Virus record (IMG/VR): IMGVR_UViG_3300032157_000004
Span: 25,079 to 89,078 of that record
Direction: 5' to 3' (one strand)
DNA: 64,000 nt
Origin: a virus
In this document: positions 14,491 through 23,851 of the stretch, in pieces
Layout of the letters: every line of letters starts with the position of its first letter
How positions within the stretch are numbered: the stretch's first letter is position 1
Made by a program: the position numbers and the translations under genes
The notes under the pieces: model-generated
Database searches by the model: none
Seen by the model: the letters and a program-made list of their open reading frames with translations, nothing else
Told to the model about the DNA's origin: nothing

Positions 14491-16554
14491 TTAGCTTCCG
14501 GTTTCCCACCCGCTCACTGTCCAAGATCGAATAGAGCTTACTTCTACACAGTCAAATTTGCCTGGTGGTGTCGAGAGCCAGTGTCCCCGTTCTACTCTGA
14601 CCGTCAAAGATCGAACAACCGAACGTGAGTGAGAAAAGAACGGCTGGACATACGGGTTCTCTAGCTGCGGCACGCTGATGGTATGAATAATAGCATATCT
14701 GGGATTAAGTTCTCTAGCTGCTTTGGCGACCAGGTAGATCGGATTAACCACAAAGTCAGATACCCAATAATCAGCGGCGGCTTCTTGCCACGACATGAGT
14801 TCCTGTAGATAGCCAATCAGCGGATCTTGATCCCAACTCTCTGCTTCTAACTCGAAAACTTCAATCGCATTATCAAAGTTACGGTAGCGTAACCTACGTC
14901 CTTGTGCTAGCGGCCCAGAGGAATATCTGCCGCCGTCTTTGTATTGAGCGATCTGAGGCTGCCAATTTAATAAATTAAAGCCGTAACCGTCGTTCAAAAA
15001 ATTTAAAATATTTAATTGGCCGTTAGTTTTAACCGTTCCGTCCGTGATGTAAAGCATGGGGACGGGATTGCAGCCGACTACTCTGGCTTTGTTGATTGCC
15101 AGTAAAAAAGCCGACGCTGTAAGTTCCGAACTGCCCTCAATGGTGGCATGAGCATACAGAACACCAAATGCTCTTGCGGATACTGTTGATGTCCCTTGAA
15201 CCGTAGCTGACGCATACTCTGGATCAGAAGCATCTGCTGAGACTGTCGAAGTTCCTGCGATAGTGGCTCTGGCATACGCCGTAGCCCGTTTGACTGCTGT
15301 GACAGTCGATGTTCCTGCGATAGTAGCCGATGCACTGTAGGAAAAAGTGATGATTAGCTGCGGACGCTGTGAAGCAGTAGCGCCTTCGGACGAAACAAAA
15401 AATTTTCTGTTGAGTGTACCCGCTGCGCCAGGTCTAACTAGCCACCAGCCATAATTAGTAGCCAGTCCTTTATAGAAATCACTTACATCGACAGTTACAT
15501 CCCAGTCATAGGTAGTTCCTGTAGCTGTGATAAGAGTTGTCGCTGTAGCCGATGAAGCATAAGAAGAACCTGCTGCGCCACCAGCGCCTCCAGGCCAGGA
15601 GAGTGACCCGTTGACATTTCTGAGATTCCAAGTGCTGCCGTCTACGCCTGACTCCGGCGCAACACCATTCTGATCTCCCTCAAACCATTGGGTAAGACCA
15701 CGATGTACGCCGACATTGCCGTCAGGTGCGCCACTGTCCTCCGATGAATTGTAGAGACGCAGAATAGCTGAGTCGATGACAATGTTGGCAGGGAGGGAGG
15801 TCAAATTAAATTTTATTAAACTTTTCCAGTTAAGAGATGTGCTTGTGCTTTGTCCTACATGGAAGTCGCCACGACTACCGTAATTTGCTGTAGGAACATT
15901 GCTCTCAATCTCTGTATCTTCTCCGCTGTAATTATCAGGTTGCAGCGTGACGGATTCCAGATTGTTGAGGGTATAGGTAATTGTTAGCTTAGGTCGCTGC
16001 GCTGCGCTTCCACTAGCCCCCGCAAAAACCTTAATGCTGGTTGTACCTGCGGTAGCGACCACCCACCAGCCCAAGTTCTGATTTGTACCATTTAGAATGT
16101 TCGTAACATCAGCGGCAACATCCCAGTCAAAATACTGTAGACCTGTTCCAACCGATTGAGACGAGCTTGCTGTTGTATTGTATTCCGTTCCCGCCACACC
16201 ACCCGCACCGCCTGTCCAGGCGACAGGGCCAATATGGTTGCGGTTGTTCCAGGTACTTCCTTTGATGGTTGTCGTACCGCCAGCGCCGTTACCTTCATAC
16301 CACTCGACCAGACCACGATGAACGGCAATCGTAGCGGCGGCAACGGCTGTCGTCTGAAAAAGAGAAAGAGTAGCCGATACGATTGTGACATTGTTGGGAA
16401 TCGCAGACAGGTCGAACTGCAAAAGTGCCTTACGCTGGTTGACTGACTGGATATGCAGCACCGCGCCAGGATTAAAGTTAATATCTCCATCGGTATTGGA
16501 GATAAAAATATCTTTTGCGGCTGCTTCATCTGGCTGAATGACAACGGTAGGCAT
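14491..16554 (-). CDS. Tail-tip protein with two DNRLRE-type domains and short tandem repeats, 687 aa
   Basis: Two copies of a DNRLRE-type beta-sandwich (about residues 1-195 and 200-405) are marked by 'ALLQFDLSAIPNNVTIVSATL' style strands, 'VHRGLVEWYEGNGAGG' and 'VHRGLTQWFEGDQNG'. Next come four short repeats near residues 410-490 built on 'A-x-I-x-G-T-S-T-V' (for example 'ATIAGTSTVSAD'). The last 200 residues look like a distal tail domain ('YRNFDNAIEVFELEAESWDQ'). The gene abuts the tape measure stop (TAATG), so it takes the usual distal tail position, here with surface-binding domains fused on. Confidence 0.7.
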   Translation of the reverse strand: MPTVVIQPDEAAAKDIFISNTDGDINFNPGAVLHIQSVNQRKALLQFDLSAIPNNVTIVSATLSLFQTTAVAAATIAVHRGLVEWYEGNGAGGTTTIKGSTWNNRNHIGPVAWTGGAGGVAGTEYNTTASSSQSVGTGLQYFDWDVAADVTNILNGTNQNLGWWVVATAGTTSIKVFAGASGSAAQRPKLTITYTLNNLESVTLQPDNYSGEDTEIESNVPTANYGSRGDFHVGQSTSTSLNWKSLIKFNLTSLPANIVIDSAILRLYNSSEDSGAPDGNVGVHRGLTQWFEGDQNGVAPESGVDGSTWNLRNVNGSLSWPGGAGGAAGSSYASSATATTLITATGTTYDWDVTVDVSDFYKGLATNYGWWLVRPGAAGTLNRKFFVSSEGATASQRPQLIITFSYSASATIAGTSTVTAVKRATAYARATIAGTSTVSADASDPEYASATVQGTSTVSARAFGVLYAHATIEGSSELTASAFLLAINKARVVGCNPVPMLYITDGTVKTNGQLNILNFLNDGYGFNLLNWQPQIAQYKDGGRYSSGPLAQGRRLRYRNFDNAIEVFELEAESWDQDPLIGYLQELMSWQEAAADYWVSDFVVNPIYLVAKAARELNPRYAIIHTISVPQLENPYVQPFFSHSRSVVRSLTVRVERGHWLSTPPGKFDCVEVSSIRSWTVSGWETGS

Positions 16555-19500
16555 TAGTCTCTATTCAACCTCTGTACGATTCTTTCCACTCTATATTCAA
16601 ATTCGGCTGCATCAATCTTATCGGAGACATAGATCGGCCCGACCTGGACATTATTGTAAGTTGTCTGGCTCATACTTTGGTATTTTGTAGCAGCGGCTCC
16701 CTGAGAATTCATTATGGCATTCCTAAAGTTATTCAGAGAGCTTCCAAAATTTCCAGATATTTTGGCTGCATTGAGCAAGCTCTTGGACATTTGGTTGGAA
16801 AAAATTCTTGACCCAGGAGGTAAGTCTACAAATTCCGGCCCTTCTTCACCGACCAAGAGCCGACCACCCCTCCAGTATTGCATACCTGTTGCCGCACCGG
16901 AAGCTGGAGGAATTGTATCTTCTAAAGGTTTGCCGCCACCACCAGGGCTAGGTGTTTCGGGTACAACTGGTGTAGGTAGTGGATTTCCTGCCATACCCAG
17001 CGTAAAACCTTCTACAATCCCTTCCCAGATTCTTCTACCTATATCTCCAAAGGATGCAGCCGTATCGACTGGGTGAAAAATTGCCGTAGCAATTCTCTCA
17101 GCCATACCTTTAAGAACTTCAACCACAGCACTAACAGCGATTTCTCCTGCTGCTTTCCATGTCCACTTCCAGCCGCCTTCCTCATCTCCGTTAATAAATT
17201 TAGAAGTAGCAATAAGGAGAGCCGACTGCCATGATCCAGGATCGGTTGCCGGAAGCCAGGTTGCCAAGATGTCGTTTGCAGCTTTTTGTACTTCTTGCCA
17301 TGCCAGTACAAAGTCGCCATCAACTGCTAAGGCTCTAACAGCATTGCGTAAGTGACCCTGCCACGCAGATCCGCTTCCGCCGTTATCTTCTTCGGCCCAC
17401 TTACTCAACACTTCATTTGCAGCGATACGAACTTCTTTCCACGCTCCTGCCCAATCGCCACCTATAATTTTTCTGGCTGCTTCAATGGTGTGCCATTGCC
17501 ATGATCCAGTAGTGGTATTTGATTGCCACTGTCCCAAGACAACATCTGCGGCTGTTCTAACCTCTGCCCAAGCTGACGCCCACTCTCCTGAGTTAATTTT
17601 TCTGGCGGCTTCTATCGTGTGCCATTGCCATGAACCCTGACTTGTGTTAGCTTGCCACTGTCCCAGCACAACATCTGCCGCTTGACGAACCTCTGCCCAT
17701 GCAGCCCCCCACTCACCAGAGTTTATTTTTCGGGCTGCTTCAATAGTATGCCATTGCCAGCTTCCAGGCGTAGTGTTGCTCTGCCACTGGCCTAGCACAA
17801 TATCAGCGGCGGTACGAACTTCCGACCAGGCTTGCGCCCACTCGCCAGAATTTATTTTTCTAGCAGCCTCAATTGTGTGCCATTGCCACGATCCAGGCGT
17901 AGTATTGCTTTGCCACTGGCCTAAGATAATGTTGGCTGCATCCCTTGCTTCATTCCAGGCAGCAACCCACTCGCCTTCTTTAAGCAGACGCACAGCTTCG
18001 ATTAGCTTACTTTGCCAGCTACCAGGAGTTGTTTTGCTCTGAGCTTCGGCAAGTGCTTCATCCATCGCTACACCCGCCTCAAGCCATGCGTTGTACCAAT
18101 CGCCTCTGATAAATTTTTGTACAGCGCCAATCAAAGTATTCTGCCAAGTCTTGAGCGGTTGTCCTTCGGCGTCTACTTGTTTCAGAGACTCCATGCCCAG
18201 AACAAGAGCGTCCTGCATGTTAGCCCAAGCACCCACCCAGTCTCCCAGCAAAAATTTTTCTACGGAGTCTAGTAATTTATTTTGCCAGGTGTTAAGTTCG
18301 TTGCCCGCCTCATCTTTTTGCTTGAGAGTTTCCATGCCCAGAACAAGCGCATCCTGTAGACTCGACCAGGCTTTTGCCCAGTCTCCGGCAAGAAAATCCT
18401 GCACAGATTGAATAAGCTGATTTTGCCAGGTCTTGATTGGTTGGCCGTTCTCGTCAACCTCCTTCAAGGTTTCCATACCCTTGATCAGACCTTCTCTGGC
18501 TTTTGCCCATGCCTCAACCCACTTGCCCTCCAAGAAAAGCTGCACAGACGAGAGGAGAGAATTTTGCCAGCTATCAGGATTGTCGGCGTCTTTTAGTTGT
18601 TCCAAAGCATTGATAGCACCCTGACGTGCTGACGCCCAGGCTTCCGCCCACTTTCCGTCGATCATCTGCTGGACGGAAGTGATAAAAGGATCGGCCCAAT
18701 CGGGAGTAAAATCTTTTAATTTTTCCAGAGCGCCTTTGGCTGTTTCTTTAATTCTTTCCCAGACTTCATTCCAGCGCCCCTCTAAAATATCCAGAAGGAA
18801 ATCAGACCAGTCAGTATCGAAATCTCGTAGAATTTGTTTTAGAAGCTCAAATGCGCCTATAGCAACGTTAACTACTTTTCGCCATACCTCACGCCATCTT
18901 CCCTCTAAGATATCCAAGAGAAAATTTGTAAAGGGAAGGTTGAGTTCTTTAAGAGCAAACTTGATACCGTCGAAGGCGCTGATTGCCATCTGCTTGACCT
19001 GTAACCATGCCTCATACCAGTCTCCATGCACCAGATGCACAATAAACTCAGTGAAAGGCAGGTCAAGCTTGTCTAGCTCACCGATGATGAAGTTTAAAGC
19101 CTCAACTACGACGCCTCTGACCGTGCGCCACGCCTCATACCAGCGATTCTCTAAGATATCTAAGATGAAGTTGGTGAAAGGAGTGTTGAGTTCTCTTAGC
19201 TGATCTTTAATCCAGTTAAACGCAAAAGTTACCGTGTCTTTAACAGTATCCCAGACTTTTGTCCAGCGACCCTCTAAGATATCAACGATAAAGCCAGTAA
19301 ACGGATTATTTAGACTTTCTAGGAATCCAATAATTAAATTAAAAGATTTTTTGGCAATCTCGACAACATTTTCCCAGATACCCTCCCAGTCTCCCTCCAG
19401 AAGATCAAGAGCAATGTTAATAAAATTTTTGAAGAAAGGAGGAACGATTTTTTCCAACTCAATTAAAACTGTCTTGACGACCCCCAATGCCGTATTCCAG

Positions 19501-22500
19501 GCACGCTTCCAGTTGCCTGTAAAGAGGTCGTTCATAAAAGAGACAATCGGCCCACGAATCTTAGGCCAGGTTTTCTCAAAGAAAGTTCGGATACCGCCCC
19601 AGTCCGTTTCCCAAGCTTTACGGATGGTAGCGACTGCTCTGACTGCTCCCAGAATCACAGCACCCATGCGAATCAGCCCAGGCACAATATTAAGCAAAAT
19701 TGCTCCGGCTGCGGCAATAAGGACATCCTTTAGCTCCACGTTCTGAGTAATAAACTCATAAATGGGCATAAAAGTTTTTTTCAAAGAAACAATAAAATTT
19801 AATACTTGCCCAGCCGCCTCTTTAATCGTGCGCCAGATACCTTGCGCCCTCTCGATGAAGTCACGCATCCCTGGCGACATCTGATCAAACCAGTATTGAA
19901 GTTGGTCGCCGCTGAATAAAAGCTCTACCAGCCAGTGTGCGAAGGCTTGAATATTGTCGATGATTTGAGGCAGCATCCTCTCAATCCAGGGCATAGCTGC
20001 GTCGACCACACGATTGAGAAGCTGTGCGAAGCGTTCAAAAAAATTAATAATTTTATCTTGGTTCGCACCCGTTAGCGCCGTCAGCTTGTTCACCAAGTTA
20101 AAGAGCATGTCGGTGAAAGCTGCGCCCGACTTTCTCTGGATGGTCGCCCAGATATCGCCCAGGTTTCTCCATCTCGCCTGGAGAGTTTCAGTACGCACTT
20201 TGGCAGCATCCATCGCTGAGTTCTGGATTGTGATCTCATCTTTGAGCTTTCTGAACTCATCTTCACCCATGTTGACAAGACCGATGAAGGTTTCCAAAGC
20301 ATCGTTACCAAAAGTGCGGCGACCAAACTCAATGCGTTCTTCTTGGCTCAGACCCTTGACTGCCTCACGCAATTTTCCAATCATGGCGACTGTGCCAATA
20401 AATTTTCCCTGATCGTCAAAGAATGCGTTGTCGCCTGGTTTTTGCTGCTCTTTTAGCTCCTTCAAGTGCTGGGTGTGCGTCTGGAGAAGTTCGTCATAGC
20501 TATAGAGTCGGGGATCAAGCTCTGCGATTCTTTTTTCTGTCTCTGCAATCTCTTTGCTGATATCTTCAAACTCAGACTGCGACAGACCTGTAAACAGACC
20601 TACTTTTCGCATCTCGTCGGCGGCGACTTCTGTGATGGGGACAAGTCTTTGGAAGAAGTTCATTGCGCCTGTACCCGCTTGGCGCGCTGAGTGGAATAGG
20701 TTGACCGTTCCAGCAATGACAGTCGCAAAATCTTCAAAGGTTACACCCAGAGAAGCGGCGGCTGCACCACCGTTGCCCAAAGCCAAAGCCCAATCTTCTA
20801 ACTCAATTCTGGAGTTGTTGATGACACCTTGCGACACATCGGCAATGCGGTTTACCTCAGTTGCCGCCAGTCCAAACATTTGCATAGCCATCGTTGCAAT
20901 GTCAGCGGCTTGAGCAAACTCACCCCCTGTCGCATTCGCCAAGAGGATAGCGGCTTCGGCTGCGCCATTGAGAATGTTGGTCATCTCAATACCGTTACGA
21001 GCCAATTGGTCTACAACAGCGGCGGCTTCCTCTGTCGAAACAACCAGTTCAGGATCAAGCGCCAGATTGTCAATCAAGTCACCCAAAGGCGCAACTTCGG
21101 CGGCTGTCTTTCTCAAGACCGCTTGGATGTCTGCCATGTTTTGTTGGAACTGTGCTGCGCCTTCAATGGCTTCAAAGAGCCAGCCCTTAATCGCATTGCC
21201 GGAGAAAGCCAGCACTCCTGTTACGGCGGCTGTGATACCCAATAAAATATTTGTTAATTTTTGTCCCAGGTCACGATAAGCGTCTAAGGCACTTGTCGCC
21301 ATCGAACGTAAAGTTGTCACTGTGTAGCGAACGACATTGCCGATAATGGTTGTAATCGTGCGTGCCAGACTGGTCAAGATATTGACGACAGAGCTTGCCA
21401 GACTCATAAAGAGATCGGCTACCGACCGCACTAGATTTGTCACCAGTCCGATTACGCCTCTGACGATGTTTTGGAAAACACCGATCACAGACGACGCTAG
21501 ACCGGATAAGATTCTGCCGATAGAGGAGACGATGCCGGAGAAAGCACTGACAATGCCGCCCACAATATTCTGGACAACACCAAAAATATTTCTGAGGAGG
21601 GAAGCAAACGCACCGATTACAGAACTGACAATGTTCTGCACGATACTCACAATATTTTTTAGAAGGGACATGAACAGCCCGATAGCACCCGAAACAATGT
21701 TCTGGATGATACCGACGACTGTTCTGAGAAGGGACATAAAAAGGCCAGCGACCGTCGAGACGATGCTTTGCACCACCCCGATGATCGATCTTAACAGCCC
21801 TGTTAATAGTCCGATGATGGTCGATACCATGCCGCTGATGATATTAGCGACAGTTCTGACCATGCCCATAAAAAGCGATGTGATGCCGTTGACGATCATG
21901 CCGACAATCGACATCGCACTTTTGAGAACAGACGATAAAAGCCCTGTGATGACACCGCCTACCAAAGCGAAAGCATTGCCAATCAGCCCTGTAATTAGGC
22001 CCACCAGTCCGCCCAATACGCGCACGATCATGCCTGTGATAAAAGACAATGCACCGGAGATCACACCGCTGATAGCACCCAAGATACCAGTCGTTAGACC
22101 GCCCAGAAGTGTGCCGATGACTGCGCCGACTGGCCCACCCATCGCACCACCAGCCGACCCCATCATGTCCCAGATGCTACCGGATACTGTGCCGCTAGTA
22201 TTACGCATCAAAGACTGGGTAACTTTTATAGCAGCGGCTATTTGTCGCTGTGCTGACTTCTCGGCTGCGACAGCGGCTCTTTCTGCTGCTTTTTCGGCTG
22301 CTGCGGCTTTTTTATTTTCTTCCTGTAAAATTTGATTGGCGAGTCGAGTAGCATCTCTGATTTTTTTATTTACAGCTTTTTCATCGGCTACAGCTTCCTT
22401 CTCGCTATTTTTTTGTTTTTCTCTAGCAAGTTTGCTTTCTTCTTTAAGAATATCCGCCGCCATCTTAACCCTGATTTTGATCGCATTATCAGCCGCCTTT

Positions 22501-22868
22501 TTTGCGGCGGCTGCTTCTGCGTCGGCGGCTTTCTCAAATTCTCTTTCTGCTTCTTTGTATTCTTTGATGGTGAAGTCAACAGCCTTGCCGACTGCGCTTT
22601 CCCAATCGCTGCTGCTGTCTTTGGCGGCTCTGGAAATGGTTTTAGCGGCGCTGCTTGCTGCACGCGCCGCTGCATTCCACGCATTTGCCAGCGCCCGCAT
22701 GTCGCTGGTATTCATTTTATCGCTTATATCAGAAAAGCTAGAGACAACATCTCTAGCCATATTCTGAGTGGACGTTTTCATCTCCTCTACTTTACGGAGA
22801 TAAGTGTCCACGTTGCGATTAAATTGTCTTAGATCAAGCTCGGCAATTAACCCGATCTTCTCAGCCAT
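16554..22868 (-). CDS. Tape measure protein, 2104 aa
   Basis: The protein has an Ala/Lys/Glu-rich N-terminal coiled coil (to about 220) and a long run of hydrophobic segments repeating 'VVQNIVSGVIGLFMSLLRN' variants (about 220-540). Then comes the TP901-type conserved region ('FQQNMADIQAVLRK', 'GGEFAQAADIATMAMQMFGL'). A C-terminal tail of Trp-rich repeats follows, first 'WYEAWRTVRGVV' type, then near-identical 42-residue units 'SWQWHTIEAARKINSGEW'. The known rule of about 0.15 nm per residue suggests a tail near 300 nm. It is the largest gene of the window and follows the frameshifted chaperone, as in other siphoviruses. Confidence 0.95.
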   Translation of the reverse strand: MAEKIGLIAELDLRQFNRNVDTYLRKVEEMKTSTQNMARDVVSSFSDISDKMNTSDMRALANAWNAAARAASSAAKTISRAAKDSSSDWESAVGKAVDFTIKEYKEAEREFEKAADAEAAAAKKAADNAIKIRVKMAADILKEESKLAREKQKNSEKEAVADEKAVNKKIRDATRLANQILQEENKKAAAAEKAAERAAVAAEKSAQRQIAAAIKVTQSLMRNTSGTVSGSIWDMMGSAGGAMGGPVGAVIGTLLGGLTTGILGAISGVISGALSFITGMIVRVLGGLVGLITGLIGNAFALVGGVITGLLSSVLKSAMSIVGMIVNGITSLFMGMVRTVANIISGMVSTIIGLLTGLLRSIIGVVQSIVSTVAGLFMSLLRTVVGIIQNIVSGAIGLFMSLLKNIVSIVQNIVSSVIGAFASLLRNIFGVVQNIVGGIVSAFSGIVSSIGRILSGLASSVIGVFQNIVRGVIGLVTNLVRSVADLFMSLASSVVNILTSLARTITTIIGNVVRYTVTTLRSMATSALDAYRDLGQKLTNILLGITAAVTGVLAFSGNAIKGWLFEAIEGAAQFQQNMADIQAVLRKTAAEVAPLGDLIDNLALDPELVVSTEEAAAVVDQLARNGIEMTNILNGAAEAAILLANATGGEFAQAADIATMAMQMFGLAATEVNRIADVSQGVINNSRIELEDWALALGNGGAAAASLGVTFEDFATVIAGTVNLFHSARQAGTGAMNFFQRLVPITEVAADEMRKVGLFTGLSQSEFEDISKEIAETEKRIAELDPRLYSYDELLQTHTQHLKELKEQQKPGDNAFFDDQGKFIGTVAMIGKLREAVKGLSQEERIEFGRRTFGNDALETFIGLVNMGEDEFRKLKDEITIQNSAMDAAKVRTETLQARWRNLGDIWATIQRKSGAAFTDMLFNLVNKLTALTGANQDKIINFFERFAQLLNRVVDAAMPWIERMLPQIIDNIQAFAHWLVELLFSGDQLQYWFDQMSPGMRDFIERAQGIWRTIKEAAGQVLNFIVSLKKTFMPIYEFITQNVELKDVLIAAAGAILLNIVPGLIRMGAVILGAVRAVATIRKAWETDWGGIRTFFEKTWPKIRGPIVSFMNDLFTGNWKRAWNTALGVVKTVLIELEKIVPPFFKNFINIALDLLEGDWEGIWENVVEIAKKSFNLIIGFLESLNNPFTGFIVDILEGRWTKVWDTVKDTVTFAFNWIKDQLRELNTPFTNFILDILENRWYEAWRTVRGVVVEALNFIIGELDKLDLPFTEFIVHLVHGDWYEAWLQVKQMAISAFDGIKFALKELNLPFTNFLLDILEGRWREVWRKVVNVAIGAFELLKQILRDFDTDWSDFLLDILEGRWNEVWERIKETAKGALEKLKDFTPDWADPFITSVQQMIDGKWAEAWASARQGAINALEQLKDADNPDSWQNSLLSSVQLFLEGKWVEAWAKAREGLIKGMETLKEVDENGQPIKTWQNQLIQSVQDFLAGDWAKAWSSLQDALVLGMETLKQKDEAGNELNTWQNKLLDSVEKFLLGDWVGAWANMQDALVLGMESLKQVDAEGQPLKTWQNTLIGAVQKFIRGDWYNAWLEAGVAMDEALAEAQSKTTPGSWQSKLIEAVRLLKEGEWVAAWNEARDAANIILGQWQSNTTPGSWQWHTIEAARKINSGEWAQAWSEVRTAADIVLGQWQSNTTPGSWQWHTIEAARKINSGEWGAAWAEVRQAADVVLGQWQANTSQGSWQWHTIEAARKINSGEWASAWAEVRTAADVVLGQWQSNTTTGSWQWHTIEAARKIIGGDWAGAWKEVRIAANEVLSKWAEEDNGGSGSAWQGHLRNAVRALAVDGDFVLAWQEVQKAANDILATWLPATDPGSWQSALLIATSKFINGDEEGGWKWTWKAAGEIAVSAVVEVLKGMAERIATAIFHPVDTAASFGDIGRRIWEGIVEGFTLGMAGNPLPTPVVPETPSPGGGGKPLEDTIPPASGAATGMQYWRGGRLLVGEEGPEFVDLPPGSRIFSNQMSKSLLNAAKISGNFGSSLNNFRNAIMNSQGAAATKYQSMSQTTYNNVQVGPIYVSDKIDAAEFEYRVERIVQRLNRD
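17435..17960. repeat. Tandem coding repeats in the tape measure gene
   Basis: About four units of roughly 126 bp are repeated. Each contains the near-identical stretch reading 'GCCATTGCCA' on the plus strand and encodes the 42-residue unit with 'SWQWHTIEAARK'. Units start near 17480, 17606, 17732 and 17858. Their third positions have diverged, so the duplication is not recent, or slippage is balanced by drift. Confidence 0.75.
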
Positions 22869-22871
22869 AGG

Positions 22872-23022
22872 TTAGGATTCCGTGTTCTGAGATAGATTCG
22901 CCATTTCTGTCTCACGCTGCTTATTAGCAACATAAGAATCCCAGGCTTCCATCCCCATCTTACTTTCATAATAAATAATGGCGAGAGCCTGATCGTCCTG
23001 GCTGGCTTCAAAAAATTTACTA
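22872..23022 (-). CDS. Frameshift extension of the tail assembly chaperone (gpT-like part)
   Basis: This open frame, +1 relative to the upstream chaperone gene, encodes about 49 residues after the overlap ('SKFFEASQDDQAL' ... 'NLSQNTES'). It has no own ribosome site at its first ATG. It lies exactly between the chaperone gene and the tape measure gene, where lambda-like phages place the T part of G/GT. It should be made only as a fusion through ribosomal frameshifting at 23020-23028. Confidence 0.75.
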
Positions 23023-23028
23023 GGGGGC
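23020..23028 (-). promoter_or_regulatory. Programmed +1 frameshift site GCC-CCC-TAG
   Basis: In the chaperone frame the last codons read ATG-GCC-CCC-TAG. Slipping one base forward from CCC to CCT continues with AGT-AAA into the downstream frame. A proline codon run directly before a stop is the type of +1 site known from Listeria phage PSA (CCC-UGA). A -2 slip, as in Mu-like phages, would reach the same frame. Confidence 0.65.
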
Positions 23029-23751
23029 CATATCCTCCAGTAGTGGATTACTTCCGCTAGATGGAACAGATGTCTCCACTCCCACTTCCCCTTCAAGTCT
23101 TTCCGTTCCATCAGTTTCGACAGGGGTATTCCGTCGTACCTGATTCCGAAAAGTGGCCCTCAATTCATCAAGGTTTTCGGCGGGAACACCTGTGCGCTCC
23201 ATAATTCCGGCCATGATCTCAGCGAAGTCGTCATTGTTGCCGATCACATCAGAGTTGATGTACTGGAATTTCACATCAATACGATTGCCAGGAACCTTGA
23301 GTCCCCATACTTCTTCTTGTTCCCGCTTCCACTCGTCCAACCCTTCTTCCGTATAGCCGATGATCTCAAAGCCAGACGTGAAGGTATATTTCATCACATT
23401 GCTGTCACGCTGATCTAGAACTTTATCGCGCTTGGCAATGTATTCTTCCCAAATTTTTTTCTCGTTGTCGTCAAGAAAATCTTTTCCATCCATCGGCTCT
23501 CTTTGTTTGCCGCCGAAGTCCGTCACATATTCACGATAAGGAACTTCCGGCAACTCCCCCGCCCCGCGCAATGTCTCTAAACGTTGCTGGTTAAGACCGA
23601 TGAAACGAATTTTTACGCCCAGTGAAGTCGTAAAAAAGTCCGGCGTCGAGTAGGAAAAATTTTCTTTGCCGTTGCCATTGCCGTTGCCGTTGGTATGCTT
23701 GGGCGTTTGGTAAGTTTGCTTCTCTGCCATCTTGAAAGTTTGGTTGTTCAT
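23020..23751 (-). CDS. Tail assembly chaperone (gpG-like), 243 aa, with frameshift to longer form
   Basis: This acidic, soluble-looking protein is encoded between the tail tube gene and the tape measure gene. It starts with a low-complexity 'NGNGNGNGK' stretch and has no transmembrane segment. By position it is the short form of the tail chaperone that coats the tape measure during tail assembly. Its end overlaps a second frame that becomes fused by frameshifting (about 291 aa in total). The start could also be the internal 'MAEKQ' eight codons downstream of 'MNNQTFK'. A terminator lies between it and the tail tube gene. Confidence 0.75.
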   Translation of the reverse strand: MNNQTFKMAEKQTYQTPKHTNGNGNGNGKENFSYSTPDFFTTSLGVKIRFIGLNQQRLETLRGAGELPEVPYREYVTDFGGKQREPMDGKDFLDDNEKKIWEEYIAKRDKVLDQRDSNVMKYTFTSGFEIIGYTEEGLDEWKREQEEVWGLKVPGNRIDVKFQYINSDVIGNNDDFAEIMAGIMERTGVPAENLDELRATFRNQVRRNTPVETDGTERLEGEVGVETSVPSSGSNPLLEDMAP

Positions 23752-23769
23752 TCCTCTGTTGTCCTTTTA

Positions 23770-23810
23770 GAAAAACCAGCGGTTGTCTAAGGCTACTAAG
23801 ACAACCGCTG
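23770..23810 (-). terminator. Intrinsic terminator behind the tail tube gene
   Basis: CAGCGGTTGTCT and AGACAACCGCTG form a perfect 12-bp stem (23777-23788 with 23799-23810). On the minus strand it is followed by GGTTTTTC. It lies just after the stop of the tail tube gene and before the chaperone gene, where partial termination would give much more tail tube than tape measure mRNA. Confidence 0.85.
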
Positions 23811-23851
23811 ATTCTTCACGATAGTAGGGTAGCCTTACAACAAAAATTTTC

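Noticed and set aside
17435-17960. 126-bp spaced repeats considered as a CRISPR-like array
   Set aside because: Unit and spacing keep the reading frame of the tape measure gene and there are no cas genes; the only Cas4-like protein is a common phage nuclease type.
21337-22335. 332-codon plus-strand frame rich in Thr/Pro/Met
   Set aside because: It mirrors the hydrophobic repeats of the tape measure gene on the other strand.
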